Positions 33,963 to 43,030 are shown, numbered from the stretch's first letter. The stretch is 64,000 nucleotides of DNA from Allobaileyella intestinalis (GCF_009695865.1 NZ_VUNB01000001.1:1-64000); one strand, 5' to 3'. Translations and numbers: made by a program. The notes: generated by a model from the letters alone, not told the origin.

Positions 33963-35363
33963 GTGGAAAACCCGGGAAGCGCCATCTCTCAGAGAGATCA
34001 GGCTTTTGAAGAATCAGAAGAGAAGGTTTTCGAACTTCTCGAAGAAAAAAAGTATTTCCGGTGCAGAGACGAGCTGCTTAAGAACAACTCGGTAGACATC
34101 GCGGACATTCTGGAAGATGTAATGAGAGAATATGACATGCAGAAGGCGGTCATACTTTTCAGAACCCTTCCTAAGAATGTGAGCGTTGATGTTTTTGCAT
34201 ATTTTAACCTGGAAGATCAGGTGGAAATCATCAACATCATTACCGATCCGGAAATCGAATATATTATAAAAGAGCTGGACTTCGACGACATGATCGACGT
34301 TATTGAAGAACTTCCGGCAAATATTGTAGACAAAATACTTGAGAAGACTCCTAAGGCTGAGCGCCGTCAGATCAACACCTTCCTGAAGTACAAGGATGAA
34401 TCTGCCGGATCCCTGATGACACCAGATTACATAAATCTGAACAAGAATATGACTGTCAGGGAAGCTCTGGATCACATCAAAGATGTAGGCATGGATTCGG
34501 AGACCATATATACCTGCTACGTTCTGGACGGAGGCAGGAAGCTTATTGGCGTTGTGTCTCTAAGGGCCCTGGTAATTGCAGATTACAACCTGAAAGTCCT
34601 GGATCTCATGAGGGAAGACGTGGTCTTTGCTCACGTTGACGACGACCAGGAGGAAATATCTGATCTGTTCAAGAAATACGGCTTTCTTGCTATCCCGGTG
34701 GTGGACAACGAAGGCCGGCTGGTGGGCATCATCACAGTAGACGACATCATGGACGTAATTGAGGAGGAGACTACAGAGGACATCCAGAGGATGGGTGGTG
34801 TAATCGACTCTCAGGACAGGACTTATTTCGATACGTCAGTATGGGGGCACGTGAAGGCCAGGCTGCCATGGCTTTTCCTTCTGATGTGTTCTTATGTCAT
34901 TACAGGCGGCATCATTCAGAGCTACGAGGCTTCTCTTTCCAAGGTCATCTCTCTGGTTGTATACATGCCAATGCTCATGGGAACAGGCGGTAACTCCGGA
35001 ACCCAGTCTTCTACTTTGATTATCAGAGGTATGGGAACAAATGAGATTGAGCTTGGTGATGAGTTCAAGGTTTTCTGGAAAGAGCTGAGGGTCAGCATCA
35101 TCGTCGGTGTCTGCATCAGCACCTTGAACTTCGCAAGAATAGTTCTTCTGGATCACAACCCGCCTCTGGTGGCCATGACAGTCTGTGTGTCCATGGTAGT
35201 GATCGTTGTTGCGGCAAAGTGCATCGGAGGATTGCTGCCGATGATAGCAAAGAGAATCGGTCTGGATCCGGCTCTGATGGCAGGTCCGCTGATGGCCTCT
35301 CTTACGGACATGGTGTCCCTTATGACATACTTCCGCATGGCCGTGCTGATCATGCATGTATAA
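33963..35363 (+). CDS. mgtE: Magnesium transporter MgtE
   Basis: MgtE is a dimeric, Mg2+-gated channel. The 466-residue protein has the cytoplasmic N domain (about 30-140, including ELPANIVDKILEKTPKAERR), paired CBS domains (about 145-270, with MTPDYINLNKNMTVREALDH and VGIITVDDIMDVIEEETTED), a connecting helix and five membrane helices (about 295-466) with the pore-region MLMGTGGNSGTQSSTLIIRG. The GTG at 33963 has AAGGAGG seven bases upstream. It follows ligA by 59 bases and may share its transcript, in which case the IS607 insertion affects it too. No Mg2+ riboswitch is visible. Confidence 0.95.
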   Translation: MENPGSAISQRDQAFEESEEKVFELLEEKKYFRCRDELLKNNSVDIADILEDVMREYDMQKAVILFRTLPKNVSVDVFAYFNLEDQVEIINIITDPEIEYIIKELDFDDMIDVIEELPANIVDKILEKTPKAERRQINTFLKYKDESAGSLMTPDYINLNKNMTVREALDHIKDVGMDSETIYTCYVLDGGRKLIGVVSLRALVIADYNLKVLDLMREDVVFAHVDDDQEEISDLFKKYGFLAIPVVDNEGRLVGIITVDDIMDVIEEETTEDIQRMGGVIDSQDRTYFDTSVWGHVKARLPWLFLLMCSYVITGGIIQSYEASLSKVISLVVYMPMLMGTGGNSGTQSSTLIIRGMGTNEIELGDEFKVFWKELRVSIIVGVCISTLNFARIVLLDHNPPLVAMTVCVSMVVIVVAAKCIGGLLPMIAKRIGLDPALMAGPLMASLTDMVSLMTYFRMAVLIMHV

Positions 35364-35501
35364 GGAAAGAAAACATAAAAAAATCTTTTTTTACACCCGC
35401 GCATCAAAAAATAAGTGAACTAGTATGGTATTATCAACGTGTATATCTTTTGAATGATACCATGGGTGGGAATCGTTTTAAGAAAAAGTCAGGAGGAAGA
35501 C

Positions 35502-36329
35502 GTGAGCAAAACAAATTACGCAGAGCTGACAGAAACTGCCCGCAGGGTAAGAATTGACGCTCTAAAAGCAATAGCAGCTGCCGGTTCCGGTCATCCGGGC
35601 GGATCTCTGTCTGCAGCAGATATTATTACAACGCTCTATTTCAACGTTATGAATATTGATCCCCGTGATCCGCAGATGGAGGACAGAGACAAGTTCGTGC
35701 TGTCAAAGGGTCATGCTGTTCCGGCTCTTTATGCCGCACTGGGTGAGAGGGGATTCTTCCCAGTTGAGGATATGATGACTCTCAGGAAGATAGATAGTCC
35801 TTTCCAGGGACATCCGAATATGAGGAAGGTTCCGGGAATCGAGATGTCCACCGGTTCTCTGGGCCAGGGATTTGCTGCAGCCGTTGGAATGGCCACTGCT
35901 AACAAGATCGACGGAAAGGACGGAAGGGTTTTCGTTCTTACTGGTGACGGAGAGCTGCAGGAGGGCATTATCTGGGAGGCTGCCATGTCTGCTGCCCACA
36001 GAAAGCTGGATAATCTGACTGCTGTTGTAGACTTGAATGGTCTTCAGATTGACGGCAGGGTTGATGATGTTATGAAGGTAAGACCTGTTGAGGGCAAGTT
36101 CAGAAGGTTCGGGTGGAACACACTGAGTGTGGATGGCCACTCTTTCCCTGAGCTGATTGAGGCCTTTGAAAGCGCCAGACACACGAAGGGTGTTCCTACT
36201 GTTATTATCGCCAATACAGTTAAGGGTAAAGGCGTTTCGTTTATGGAGGATCAGGCCGGATGGCACGGGAAGGCTCCTGATCAGGAGCAGCTGGCTCAGG
36301 CAATCAGTGAACTGGGAGGTGACAATTAA
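35502..36329 (+). CDS. Transketolase, N-terminal subunit
   Basis: This is the thiamine diphosphate-binding half of a split transketolase, moving two-carbon units between sugar phosphates in the non-oxidative pentose phosphate pathway. The 275-residue form has AAAGSGHPGGSLSAADIITT near residue 20 and the diphosphate/Mg2+ motif GDGELQEGIIWEAA near 155. The frame opens at 35454, but the GTG at 35502 follows AGGAGG by five bases. It overlaps the C-terminal subunit gene by one base (TAATG), so the halves are made together. The 138 bases upstream contain no clear promoter. Confidence 0.94.
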   Translation: MSKTNYAELTETARRVRIDALKAIAAAGSGHPGGSLSAADIITTLYFNVMNIDPRDPQMEDRDKFVLSKGHAVPALYAALGERGFFPVEDMMTLRKIDSPFQGHPNMRKVPGIEMSTGSLGQGFAAAVGMATANKIDGKDGRVFVLTGDGELQEGIIWEAAMSAAHRKLDNLTAVVDLNGLQIDGRVDDVMKVRPVEGKFRRFGWNTLSVDGHSFPELIEAFESARHTKGVPTVIIANTVKGKGVSFMEDQAGWHGKAPDQEQLAQAISELGGDN

Positions 36330-37267
36330 TGGCTGAAATCAAGAAGAAGGCTACAAGGGCCGCCTATGGTGAGTTCCTGGTGAGAGAAGGAGCCAACAAC
36401 GAGAAGCTTATCGTTATGGATGCAGACCTTTCTGGTTCCACAAAGACAAAGGAATTTGCAAAAGTTTTTCCTGAACGTTTCGTACAGTCCGGTATTGCCG
36501 AGCAGGATCTTATGGCAGAGGCTGCGGGAATCGCCCTTTCCGGACATGTAGTATGTGCAAGCACTTTTGCAATGTTTGCTGCTGGAAGAGCTTACGAGAT
36601 AATCAGAAACTCCATTGGCTATACAGGTGCCAATGTGAAGATCTGTGCTACTCATTCCGGAATCACTGTGGGAGAGGATGGTGCAAGCCACCAGACTTTT
36701 GAGGACATCGCTCTTATGAGAGAGATTCCTGGCATGGTGGTAGTAAATCCGGCTGATGCTGTCAGTGCAGGCGCCCTCCTCAAGAAGGTAGTGGACATGG
36801 ACGGTCCGGCTTATGTAAGACTGGGAAGAGCTTCCGTTCCTGTACTTTATGATGAGAATCACCAGTTCCAGCTGGGAAAGGCCGAGATGCTGAGGGATGG
36901 ATCCGACGTTACAGTGATTGCAACTGGAATCATGGTATCTGCAGCCGTGGAGGCAGCAGAAAGCCTGGCAGAAGAGGGAATCAGTGTAAGAGTCCTGGAT
37001 ATGCACACAATCAAGCCTCTTGATGAAGAAGCTGTTATAAAGGCTGCAAAGGAAACAGGAAAGATTGTTACTGCCGAGGAACACTCCGTAATTGGCGGAC
37101 TGGGAAGTGCAGTTGCTGAAACAGTTGTAAGAAACTGTCCGGTACCTGTAGAGATGGTTGGTCAGAAGGATGTATTCGGTGAGTCCGGAAAGCCTGATGA
37201 ACTTTTGAAGAAATACGGAATGACAGCCGGGGATGTGGTTGAGGCAGTGAAGAAGCTGGTCAAGTAG
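36329..37267 (+). CDS. Transketolase, C-terminal subunit
   Basis: This is the pyrimidine-binding and C-terminal half of the split transketolase. The 312 residues include DADLSGSTKTKEFAKVFPER, the cofactor-activating Glu in RFVQSGIAEQDLMAEAAG, THSGITVGEDGASHQTFED and the C-terminal domain with TAEEHSVIGGLGSAVAE. GGGAGGT lies in the end of the preceding gene. Such splits are common in Clostridia and archaea; the two proteins assemble into a heterotetramer. A terminator follows after about 90 bases. Confidence 0.95.
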   Translation: MAEIKKKATRAAYGEFLVREGANNEKLIVMDADLSGSTKTKEFAKVFPERFVQSGIAEQDLMAEAAGIALSGHVVCASTFAMFAAGRAYEIIRNSIGYTGANVKICATHSGITVGEDGASHQTFEDIALMREIPGMVVVNPADAVSAGALLKKVVDMDGPAYVRLGRASVPVLYDENHQFQLGKAEMLRDGSDVTVIATGIMVSAAVEAAESLAEEGISVRVLDMHTIKPLDEEAVIKAAKETGKIVTAEEHSVIGGLGSAVAETVVRNCPVPVEMVGQKDVFGESGKPDELLKKYGMTAGDVVEAVKKLVK

Positions 37268-37358
37268 TCCGAAACCCAGGAACAGGGGCATTGTTTTTTC
37301 CAGGTACGGGATAAATCCGACCTGGAGAGCACTGCACAATATAATATCTTGCTATATA

Positions 37359-37390
37359 AGGCTGTTCCATCCTGTGTGGAATGGCCTTTT
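37359..37390 (+). terminator. Terminator after the transketolase genes
   Basis: AGGCTGTTCCA pairs with TGGAATGGCCT (a two-base internal mismatch) around a 7-base loop, followed by TTTTG. Confidence 0.82.
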
Positions 37391-37418
37391 GTTATTTGCT
37401 ATTTGCTGTTTATATATA
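37389..37418 (+). promoter_or_regulatory. Promoter for the amidohydrolase gene
   Basis: TTGTTA (37389-37394), an 18-base spacer and TATATA (37413-37418) precede the gene by 16 bases plus the binding site AAAGGG. The -35 box begins in the T-run of the preceding terminator. Confidence 0.55.
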
Positions 37419-37434
37419 AAAAGGGGTAAAGGGA

Positions 37435-38661
37435 ATGAGAAAAGTAATATTCTGCGGGGAGCTGTTTACCGCTGAAGATGAAACTGTCAGGAAAAATATG
37501 GCAGTTGTGGTGGAAGGAAATAAGATCGTTCAATGTGTGGACAGATCTGAATATAATGAAAAAGAGCTATCAGGAGAGGATGTGGAAATAATCGATCTCT
37601 CAGATAAATTTGTAATGCCTGGGCTGATTGATGCTCACGTTCACCTTGTACTGGACGGTGATCCCAATGTAGACAAGGCCTATTACAAGCTTCACGGAGA
37701 GCTGGCCATTCAAGCTGAGGTGGCAGCCAGAGAGGATCTGATGGCCGGATTTACTACAGTCAGAGATGAGGGCGACATCCATTATGAGGCCATTGCAGTA
37801 AAGAAATGTGTCGACAGCGGCATAATCTCAGGCCCGAGAATAATTGCTTCCGGCGCCCCTCTTACAGGAGTAGGCGGACACGGAGACAGCTTTTTCGGCC
37901 CGGATGTGCAGAACGTATCTGTAGGTGCGGTTATCAACGGGGCAGATGAGGCTATGAAGGCCGCCAGAACAAATTTCAAATACGGAGCAGATCAGATAAA
38001 GCTGTTTGCAACAGGGGGAGTAATGTCTTTTGGAGATGATCCAGGTTCATCGGAGCTGACCTATGAAGAGATGAAGGCTGCCCTTGATGTGGCAAATTCC
38101 AAGGGAAGGATTTCTTCGGCCCACGCCCACGGTGCAGAGGGAATCAAAAACGCTATCAGAGCCGGAATTACAACGATTGAACACGGCATGCTCATTGATG
38201 ATGAGGGCATGGAGATGATGGCCGAAAAGGGAGTATACCTGGTTCCTACTATTATCGCTGCAGAGAAGATAGTGGAATACGGCAAGGAAGGAAAACTTCC
38301 GAAGTGGATGGCCGATAAGGCAGAACAGGTTCTGGAGAATCATGGAGAGCATATTAGAAAAATGCTGAAGATGGGCGTGAAGATCGGCTTTGGAACAGAT
38401 TCGGGAACGGCCTTTGGATATCACGGACAGCAGGGCTATGAGTTCCAGCTGATGACAGAATTCGGATTTACTCCTGCAGGTGCACTTCTGGCTGCAACAA
38501 AGGTAAATTCGGAGATGCTGAGAGCAGAAGATAAACTGGGAACTATCAGGCCGGGAAAACTGGCTGATATTGTAGCTTTCGACGGCAATCCTTTAGAGGA
38601 TATAAAAGTCATGACAAATTGCACATTCGTAATGAAAGACGGAAAAATTTATAAAAACTGA
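37435..38661 (+). CDS. Amidohydrolase superfamily metal-dependent hydrolase
   Basis: This 408-residue cytoplasmic hydrolase belongs to the imidazolonepropionase/Xaa-Pro dipeptidase-like branch of the amidohydrolases. Metal ligands are visible in MPGLIDAHVHLVLDGDP (HxH), DQIKLFATGG (carboxylated Lys), ISSAHAHGAEG, TTIEHGMLIDDEG and FGTDSGTAFGYH. The C-terminal strand segment LGTIRPGKLADIVAFDGNPL is the superfamily's closing motif. The substrate cannot be read from sequence; cyclic amides, N-acyl amino acids or dipeptides are typical. It stands upstream of two M20 enzymes and a transporter-like protein, suggesting a role in scavenging modified amino acids. Its own promoter and terminator flank it. 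Confidence 0.88.
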   Translation: MRKVIFCGELFTAEDETVRKNMAVVVEGNKIVQCVDRSEYNEKELSGEDVEIIDLSDKFVMPGLIDAHVHLVLDGDPNVDKAYYKLHGELAIQAEVAAREDLMAGFTTVRDEGDIHYEAIAVKKCVDSGIISGPRIIASGAPLTGVGGHGDSFFGPDVQNVSVGAVINGADEAMKAARTNFKYGADQIKLFATGGVMSFGDDPGSSELTYEEMKAALDVANSKGRISSAHAHGAEGIKNAIRAGITTIEHGMLIDDEGMEMMAEKGVYLVPTIIAAEKIVEYGKEGKLPKWMADKAEQVLENHGEHIRKMLKMGVKIGFGTDSGTAFGYHGQQGYEFQLMTEFGFTPAGALLAATKVNSEMLRAEDKLGTIRPGKLADIVAFDGNPLEDIKVMTNCTFVMKDGKIYKN

Positions 38662-38721
38662 ATTGATAGAAAATAACAAAATTGATTAATTCGGTAGAAT
38701 TGATTTGGACTCGGTAATGTT

Positions 38722-38763
38722 AAACAGGTGAGAAAGCCATTCAAGGCTGCTCATCTGTTTTTA
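38722..38763 (+). terminator. Terminator after the amidohydrolase
   Basis: AAACAGGTGAG pairs with CTCATCTGTTT (one G-T pair), and the loop contains a smaller stem (AGCC/GGCT). It is followed by TTTATT. Confidence 0.82.
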
Positions 38764-38844
38764 TTTGACAACAAATAAAGTACACGAAAAAAATGAACAC
38801 AATATACGTTTATGAAATAATACAAAAAATAAGGCACTAATTGT

Positions 38845-38872
38845 TTGACGACAATAAAAACTGTGCTATAAT
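38845..38872 (+). promoter_or_regulatory. Promoter for the M20/membrane protein operon
   Basis: TTGACG (38845-38850), a 16-base spacer and a perfect TATAAT (38867-38872). A similar TTTGACAACAAATAAA stretch occurs about 80 bases upstream (38764-38779), perhaps a duplicated control site. Confidence 0.7.
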
Positions 38873-38890
38873 ACCACATGTCACCGAGAT

Positions 38891-38941
38891 ACAATTATGA
38901 AATATCACAATTGTCGCCGGAGGGGACCGGCGGTGAATTAA
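38891..38941 (+). promoter_or_regulatory. Structured leader with possible 14-codon reading frame
   Basis: Shortly downstream of the promoter, ACAATT (38891-38896) can pair with AATTGT (38909-38914), directly next to a GC-rich hairpin CGCCGG-AGGGGA-CCGGCG (38915-38932). A short frame, ATG 38897 to TAA 38941, would encode MKYHNCRRRGPAVN, with three consecutive Arg codons inside the hairpin. Its ribosome binding site is weak. An attenuation or leader role is a guess. Confidence 0.35.
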
Positions 38942-38983
38942 ATTTTAGGGACAAGAATTAAAAGAGGGTAAAGGGGCTTTGAG

Positions 38984-40189
38984 ATGACTGAGAGAAATAT
39001 TTTTGAAAGAGCTAACGGAATCTACGAGGAAATCCGGGACATCAGAAGAGATTTTCACAGGCATCCAGAACTGGGATATCACGAAACCAGGACGGCTGCA
39101 GTGATAAAAGAAAAACTCCAGGAATACGGAGTCGATTCCCTGGAACAGCCTACAGAAACTTCTGTAGTTGCATATATTAAAGGCAGAAAAGGCGATGGCA
39201 GGACAGTAGCTATAAGGACGGATATTGACGCACTTCCTGTATGTGAGCAGACCAATCTTCCTTTTTCCAGTGAGAATCAAGGCGTCATGCACGCCTGCGG
39301 CCACGACTTCCACGCGGCCATGATGCTGGGAAACGCAAAGCTCCTCTGCGAGATGCGGGATTCCTTCTGTGGTACGGTGAAGGTAATCTTCCAGCACAGT
39401 GAAGATACTCAGCCGGGAGGCGCCAAGGAACTGGTGGCTATGGGCATCATGGACGATGTAGATGCTATTCTGGGAATGCATGTTTTTCCAGATGAAGATC
39501 CGGACAATTTCGGAGAGGTACTCCTTAAGAGCGGGCCTATGACTACATCGGCAGATCTGGTTCAGGTAACGGTAAACGGCCTGGGAGGTCATAGTTCCCA
39601 GCCACATCTCCTTCATGATCCAGTTCTGGCAGCTGCCCAGATGATAGTGCTGATGCAGCAGATACAGTCAAGATATACCGACGCTAACGAGACGGTGATT
39701 CTGCCAATTGCATATCTGAGAGGAGATAGTGCTATCAATATTATTCCAGACAAAGTTGAATTCGGCGGAGCTGCCCGTACTTACAGCAATGAAGTCAGGG
39801 ATGTAATTGAAGATCAGGTTCGTAAAATCGCCCGTGGTGTTGAAGAAATGTCGGACTGCAGGATAGATGTGGATTATGTCCGGGGCTATGCTCCAGTAAT
39901 AAATGACAGGGAGCTTACAGAAACTGCCCGGAAGGCAGTGGCTAAGGCCCTGGGAGAAGACAAGGCTGTTTATGTAGAGAAGCCTATGAACTTCAGCGAG
40001 GACTTCAGCGCATATGCCGATGTAAGCGGCAAACCGTGCACCTTCATGCTGGTGAAAGCCGGAAACGCTGGTCATTTTGCACCTCTGCACAACGGAACCA
40101 ACACCATCAACGAAAAGGTCATCCCATATGGAATGACGGCTATGGTTGCGGCAGCCCTGGAATATCTGGATGAGAACTGCGGCTGCTGA
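38984..40189 (+). CDS. M20 family amidohydrolase/peptidase (first copy)
   Basis: The M20D group hydrolyses N-acyl amino acids, hippurate or dipeptides with two bound metal ions. In these 401 residues, FHRHPELGYHETRTA, RTDIDALPVCEQTNLPF, GVMHACGHDFHAAMMLG (metal ligands), QHSEDTQPGGAKELVAMG and HFAPLHNGTNTINE are all in place; the dimerisation domain begins near VNGLGGHSSQPH. GTAAAGGGG lies upstream of the ATG. It precedes the unassigned membrane protein gene, and a second M20 gene follows that, about 2.7 kb downstream. It is clearly related to but distinct from that second copy. The physiological substrate is unknown. Confidence 0.9.
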   Translation: MTERNIFERANGIYEEIRDIRRDFHRHPELGYHETRTAAVIKEKLQEYGVDSLEQPTETSVVAYIKGRKGDGRTVAIRTDIDALPVCEQTNLPFSSENQGVMHACGHDFHAAMMLGNAKLLCEMRDSFCGTVKVIFQHSEDTQPGGAKELVAMGIMDDVDAILGMHVFPDEDPDNFGEVLLKSGPMTTSADLVQVTVNGLGGHSSQPHLLHDPVLAAAQMIVLMQQIQSRYTDANETVILPIAYLRGDSAINIIPDKVEFGGAARTYSNEVRDVIEDQVRKIARGVEEMSDCRIDVDYVRGYAPVINDRELTETARKAVAKALGEDKAVYVEKPMNFSEDFSAYADVSGKPCTFMLVKAGNAGHFAPLHNGTNTINEKVIPYGMTAMVAAALEYLDENCGC

Positions 40190-40244
40190 TGAGCCGGGTT
40201 CATGACAAATGGTTATAGAGCCGGAAAAAGGCTTTGTAATATAT

Positions 40245-40266
40245 TCGCCCTTTTGGGGTAGGGCGA
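40245..40266 (+). promoter_or_regulatory. Hairpin before the membrane protein gene
   Basis: A perfect 7-bp stem TCGCCCT / AGGGCGA with an 8-base loop lies 65 bases before the next gene, followed only by a loose T-rich stretch (CTTTATTTATT). It may be a leaky terminator or an mRNA end stabiliser. Confidence 0.5.
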
Positions 40267-40330
40267 TCTGCTTTATTTATTAGTTATTGCTGGTTTTAAA
40301 ATTACTAACCAAACAGAAAGGACTAGAGAA

Positions 40331-41551
40331 ATGGTTTTATACAATGCTTTTTCAGCATTTGTACTGATGGCTATCTGCTACGTATTAGGTGAATGGATAT
40401 CCACAATCACCAAGGCATGGGTACCATCTGTATTCGCATCTGCTGTACTTTACTTACTTGGATACTGGACATTCTTCCCAAAGACAATCGGTACTGATTC
40501 AGGACTGGTTCCGTTTGCAGGAACAATAGCAATGCTGCTTTTGATCGTACACATTGGTACTATCATCAGCGTAAAGCAGCTCTTGGAGCAGTGGAAGACC
40601 ATTGTTGTCTGCCTTACAGGACTTGCAGGAATGGTGCTGGTCAGCTGGTTTGTAGCACCTCTGTTCATGGACAAGACTTTGATGATCGCAGGTCTTCCTC
40701 CTCTGACAGGCGGAGTTATTGCTGCTACTACAATGCAGATGGCTGCACAGGCAAAGGGACTGAAGGTAGCTGCTACATTTGCCGTAACAATCTACTGCGT
40801 ACAGGGATTTGCAGGTTATCCTCTTACAGCAATCATGCTTCATAAGTTCGGAAATAAAGAGCTTGCTAAGCTGAGAAGCGGAGAAATCGTTCTTACTGAG
40901 GAAATGAAGGAAGCAAATAAGCAGATTGGTATGACCGTTGTAAACGACGATTCCAAGGTAAAGAAGCTTCTGCCAAGAGTTCCTGATAAGTACAACACTC
41001 CAGTATTCATGCTGGCTAAGGTGGGCCTGGTTGCATGGTTCGCTTCACTGGCAGGACAGTTAAAATTCGGATCAGTTACTATTTCAGCAGCTATCTGGGC
41101 ACTTGTATTTGGTGTAATATTCTGTGCTATCGGATTCCTTGACACTAACATTCTGAACAGAGCAAATTCTTACTGGATCAGCATGTTCGCTCTGATGATG
41201 GTCGTATTTGACGGACTTAAGGGTCTGACCCCTGCAATGCTTAAGTCTATTATCGGACCAATGATCGGACTCATCGTTATAGGTGTTATCGGTATGGCTG
41301 TATTTGCATTCATCGTATCAAAGATTTTCAAGATGTCTTTCTACCTGGCATTTGCAAATGGCCTGACAGCACTTTACGGATTCCCGGCAGATGCTATCAT
41401 CTCCGAATCCACATGTAACGCACTTTCCAGCGATCCTGATGAGAGAAACTACCTGATGAGCAAGATCTTCCCATCAATGATCGTAGGTGGATTCACAACA
41501 GTAACTATTACATCTGTATTCCTGGCAGGAATCTTCGCTACACTGCTCTAA
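40331..41551 (+). CDS. Multi-pass membrane transporter of unassigned family
   Basis: This 406-residue protein has about 11 hydrophobic segments arranged as two halves, with a hydrophilic loop near residues 175-220, and resembles glutamate:Na+ symporter-like carriers in general architecture (LPPLTGGVIAATTMQMAAQA near 120-140 and GLTALYGFPADAIISESTCN near 340-360 could be re-entrant hairpins). I do not recognise a confident family. AGAAAGGAC precedes the ATG. It is flanked by two M20 hydrolases in the same direction, so uptake of an acylated amino acid or peptide is the most likely job. Codon use is strongly biased, suggesting high expression. Confidence 0.75.
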   Translation: MVLYNAFSAFVLMAICYVLGEWISTITKAWVPSVFASAVLYLLGYWTFFPKTIGTDSGLVPFAGTIAMLLLIVHIGTIISVKQLLEQWKTIVVCLTGLAGMVLVSWFVAPLFMDKTLMIAGLPPLTGGVIAATTMQMAAQAKGLKVAATFAVTIYCVQGFAGYPLTAIMLHKFGNKELAKLRSGEIVLTEEMKEANKQIGMTVVNDDSKVKKLLPRVPDKYNTPVFMLAKVGLVAWFASLAGQLKFGSVTISAAIWALVFGVIFCAIGFLDTNILNRANSYWISMFALMMVVFDGLKGLTPAMLKSIIGPMIGLIVIGVIGMAVFAFIVSKIFKMSFYLAFANGLTALYGFPADAIISESTCNALSSDPDERNYLMSKIFPSMIVGGFTTVTITSVFLAGIFATLL

Positions 41552-41608
41552 GCAATGGACGGTGATTCTGGAGATTGAAGATTCAGAAAACAGATTAAAA
41601 CTAGATGC

Positions 41609-41629
41609 TCAGGCCACTATGTGGCCTGA
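41609..41629 (+). terminator. Hairpin between the membrane protein and second M20 gene
   Basis: A perfect 9-bp stem TCAGGCCAC / GTGGCCTGA with a 3-base loop, followed by only TTTC. It may attenuate or stabilise rather than fully terminate, lowering expression of the downstream hydrolase. Confidence 0.55.
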
Positions 41630-41698
41630 TTTCATGGTCTGGTTGCTTAAATATGGCAAAACAGACCGTGGCTTTTCATATACTAGGGAGGCGTAATC

Positions 41699-42880
41699 AT
41701 GGATATGAAAGAAGTTGCAGCAAAGTATGCTGATTATCAGGTAGAGATGAGAAGATGGTTCCATCATAATCCGGAATTGAGTGAAAAAGAGTTTGAGACT
41801 GCTGCAAAGATCAGAGAAGAGCTGGACAAGATGGGAATTCCGTGGGAGCACTGCGGACTGGAAACATCAACTCTGGCAACTATTAAAGGAGCTAAACCGG
41901 GCAAAACAGTTCTCATCAGAGGTGACATGGACGCCCTTACAGTAACTGAGCAGACAGGACTTCCTTTTGCATCAAAGAATCCTGGTGTTATGCATGCCTG
42001 CGGCCATGACTGTCACATGTCGATGATGCTTACAGCTGCCCATATCCTTAACGATATGAAAGATGAGCTGTGTGGTACTGTTAAGCTGGCATGGCAATCC
42101 TCTGAAGAAGTTGCAACAGGTGCAAAGGCCATGGTTGCTGACGGAGCTATGGACGGAGTTGATGGCTGCTTCGCCATTCACGTCTGGGGAGATGTGCCGG
42201 CAGGAAAGGTGACCTGCGATGCAGGCCCTAGAATGGGTGCAGCCCGGAAGTTCGAGATTGATGTAAAAGGTTATTCCGGCCACGGTGCCCAGCCACATGC
42301 TGCTGTTGACGCCATCGTTGCCGGTGCCGCTATTGTAAACAGCCTGCAGACCATCGTTTCCAGAAAAATTAATCCGGCAGAACCTGCAGTAGTAACAGTA
42401 GGAACATTTAATGCCGGTGAAAGATGGAATGTAATTTCCGGAAATGCAAGACTGGAAGGAACCACAAGATGTTTCAGCTATGATGTCTTTGACAAACTGC
42501 CTGAATATGTTGAGCAGGTTGCTGTAGATACTGCAAAGGCTTACGGATGTACTGCCGAGGTAAAGGATACTCTGCTGGTACCACCGGTAGTAAACGATCC
42601 TGAAATGGCAGCTCTGGCAAGATCTGCAGCAAGGGAAGTCATTGATGAGGAAGCTCCCGTTAACATTCCACCTACAACAGGAGGCGAGGACTTTGCATAC
42701 TTTATGGAAAAAGCTCCTGGCTGCGTTCTCCTTCTGGGCGTTGGAGACGAGGCATCCGGTGCATGCTATCCGAACCACAACAGCAAATTTACTGTTCACG
42801 AGCCTGAACTGATTAAGGGAGCTCAGATTTACGCTAAGTTGGCTATGGACTTTACTTCTGGAAAAAAAGTGGAGTTCTAA
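41699..42880 (+). CDS. M20 family amidohydrolase/peptidase (second copy)
   Basis: A 393-residue relative of the enzyme at 38984-40189. Metal-site and catalytic segments are intact: FHHNPELSEKEFETA, LIRGDMDALTVTEQTGLPF, GVMHACGHDCHMSMMLTAAH, AWQSSEEVATGAKAMV and the C-terminal TTGGEDFAYFMEKAPGC with PNHNSKFTVHE. The dimerisation domain starts near VKGYSGHGAQPHAA. GGGAGGCG precedes the ATG. The differing substrate loops of the two copies suggest that they process different acyl or amino acid substrates imported by the membrane protein between them. Confidence 0.9.
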   Translation: MDMKEVAAKYADYQVEMRRWFHHNPELSEKEFETAAKIREELDKMGIPWEHCGLETSTLATIKGAKPGKTVLIRGDMDALTVTEQTGLPFASKNPGVMHACGHDCHMSMMLTAAHILNDMKDELCGTVKLAWQSSEEVATGAKAMVADGAMDGVDGCFAIHVWGDVPAGKVTCDAGPRMGAARKFEIDVKGYSGHGAQPHAAVDAIVAGAAIVNSLQTIVSRKINPAEPAVVTVGTFNAGERWNVISGNARLEGTTRCFSYDVFDKLPEYVEQVAVDTAKAYGCTAEVKDTLLVPPVVNDPEMAALARSAAREVIDEEAPVNIPPTTGGEDFAYFMEKAPGCVLLLGVGDEASGACYPNHNSKFTVHEPELIKGAQIYAKLAMDFTSGKKVEF

Positions 42881-42905
42881 GACAGGCCTTCGACTAGCCG
42901 TGATT

Positions 42906-42934
42906 ACTCCAGCGTTAATTCGCTGGAGTTTTTT
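42906..42934 (+). terminator. Terminator after the second M20 gene
   Basis: A perfect 9-bp stem ACTCCAGCG / CGCTGGAGT with a 6-base loop and a run of T residues ends the M20/membrane protein unit. Confidence 0.92.
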
Positions 42935-43000
42935 GTTATGTGATTTTATAAATTGATTATGAATAAATATTAGGTTTATTGTATTTATTTCAATATTCTC

Positions 43001-43030
43001 TTGAAGAGGGGCAGTTGACCATGCTATTAT
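43001..43030 (+). promoter_or_regulatory. Promoter for the amino acid ABC transporter
   Basis: TTGAAG (43001-43006), an 18-base spacer and TATTAT (43025-43030) lie 46 bases upstream of the permease start. Confidence 0.5.

Noticed and set aside
36326..37339. 337-codon frame antisense to the transketolase C-terminal subunit
   Set aside because: It mirrors a clearly real gene and encodes a Cys/Ser/His-rich sequence typical of shadow frames.
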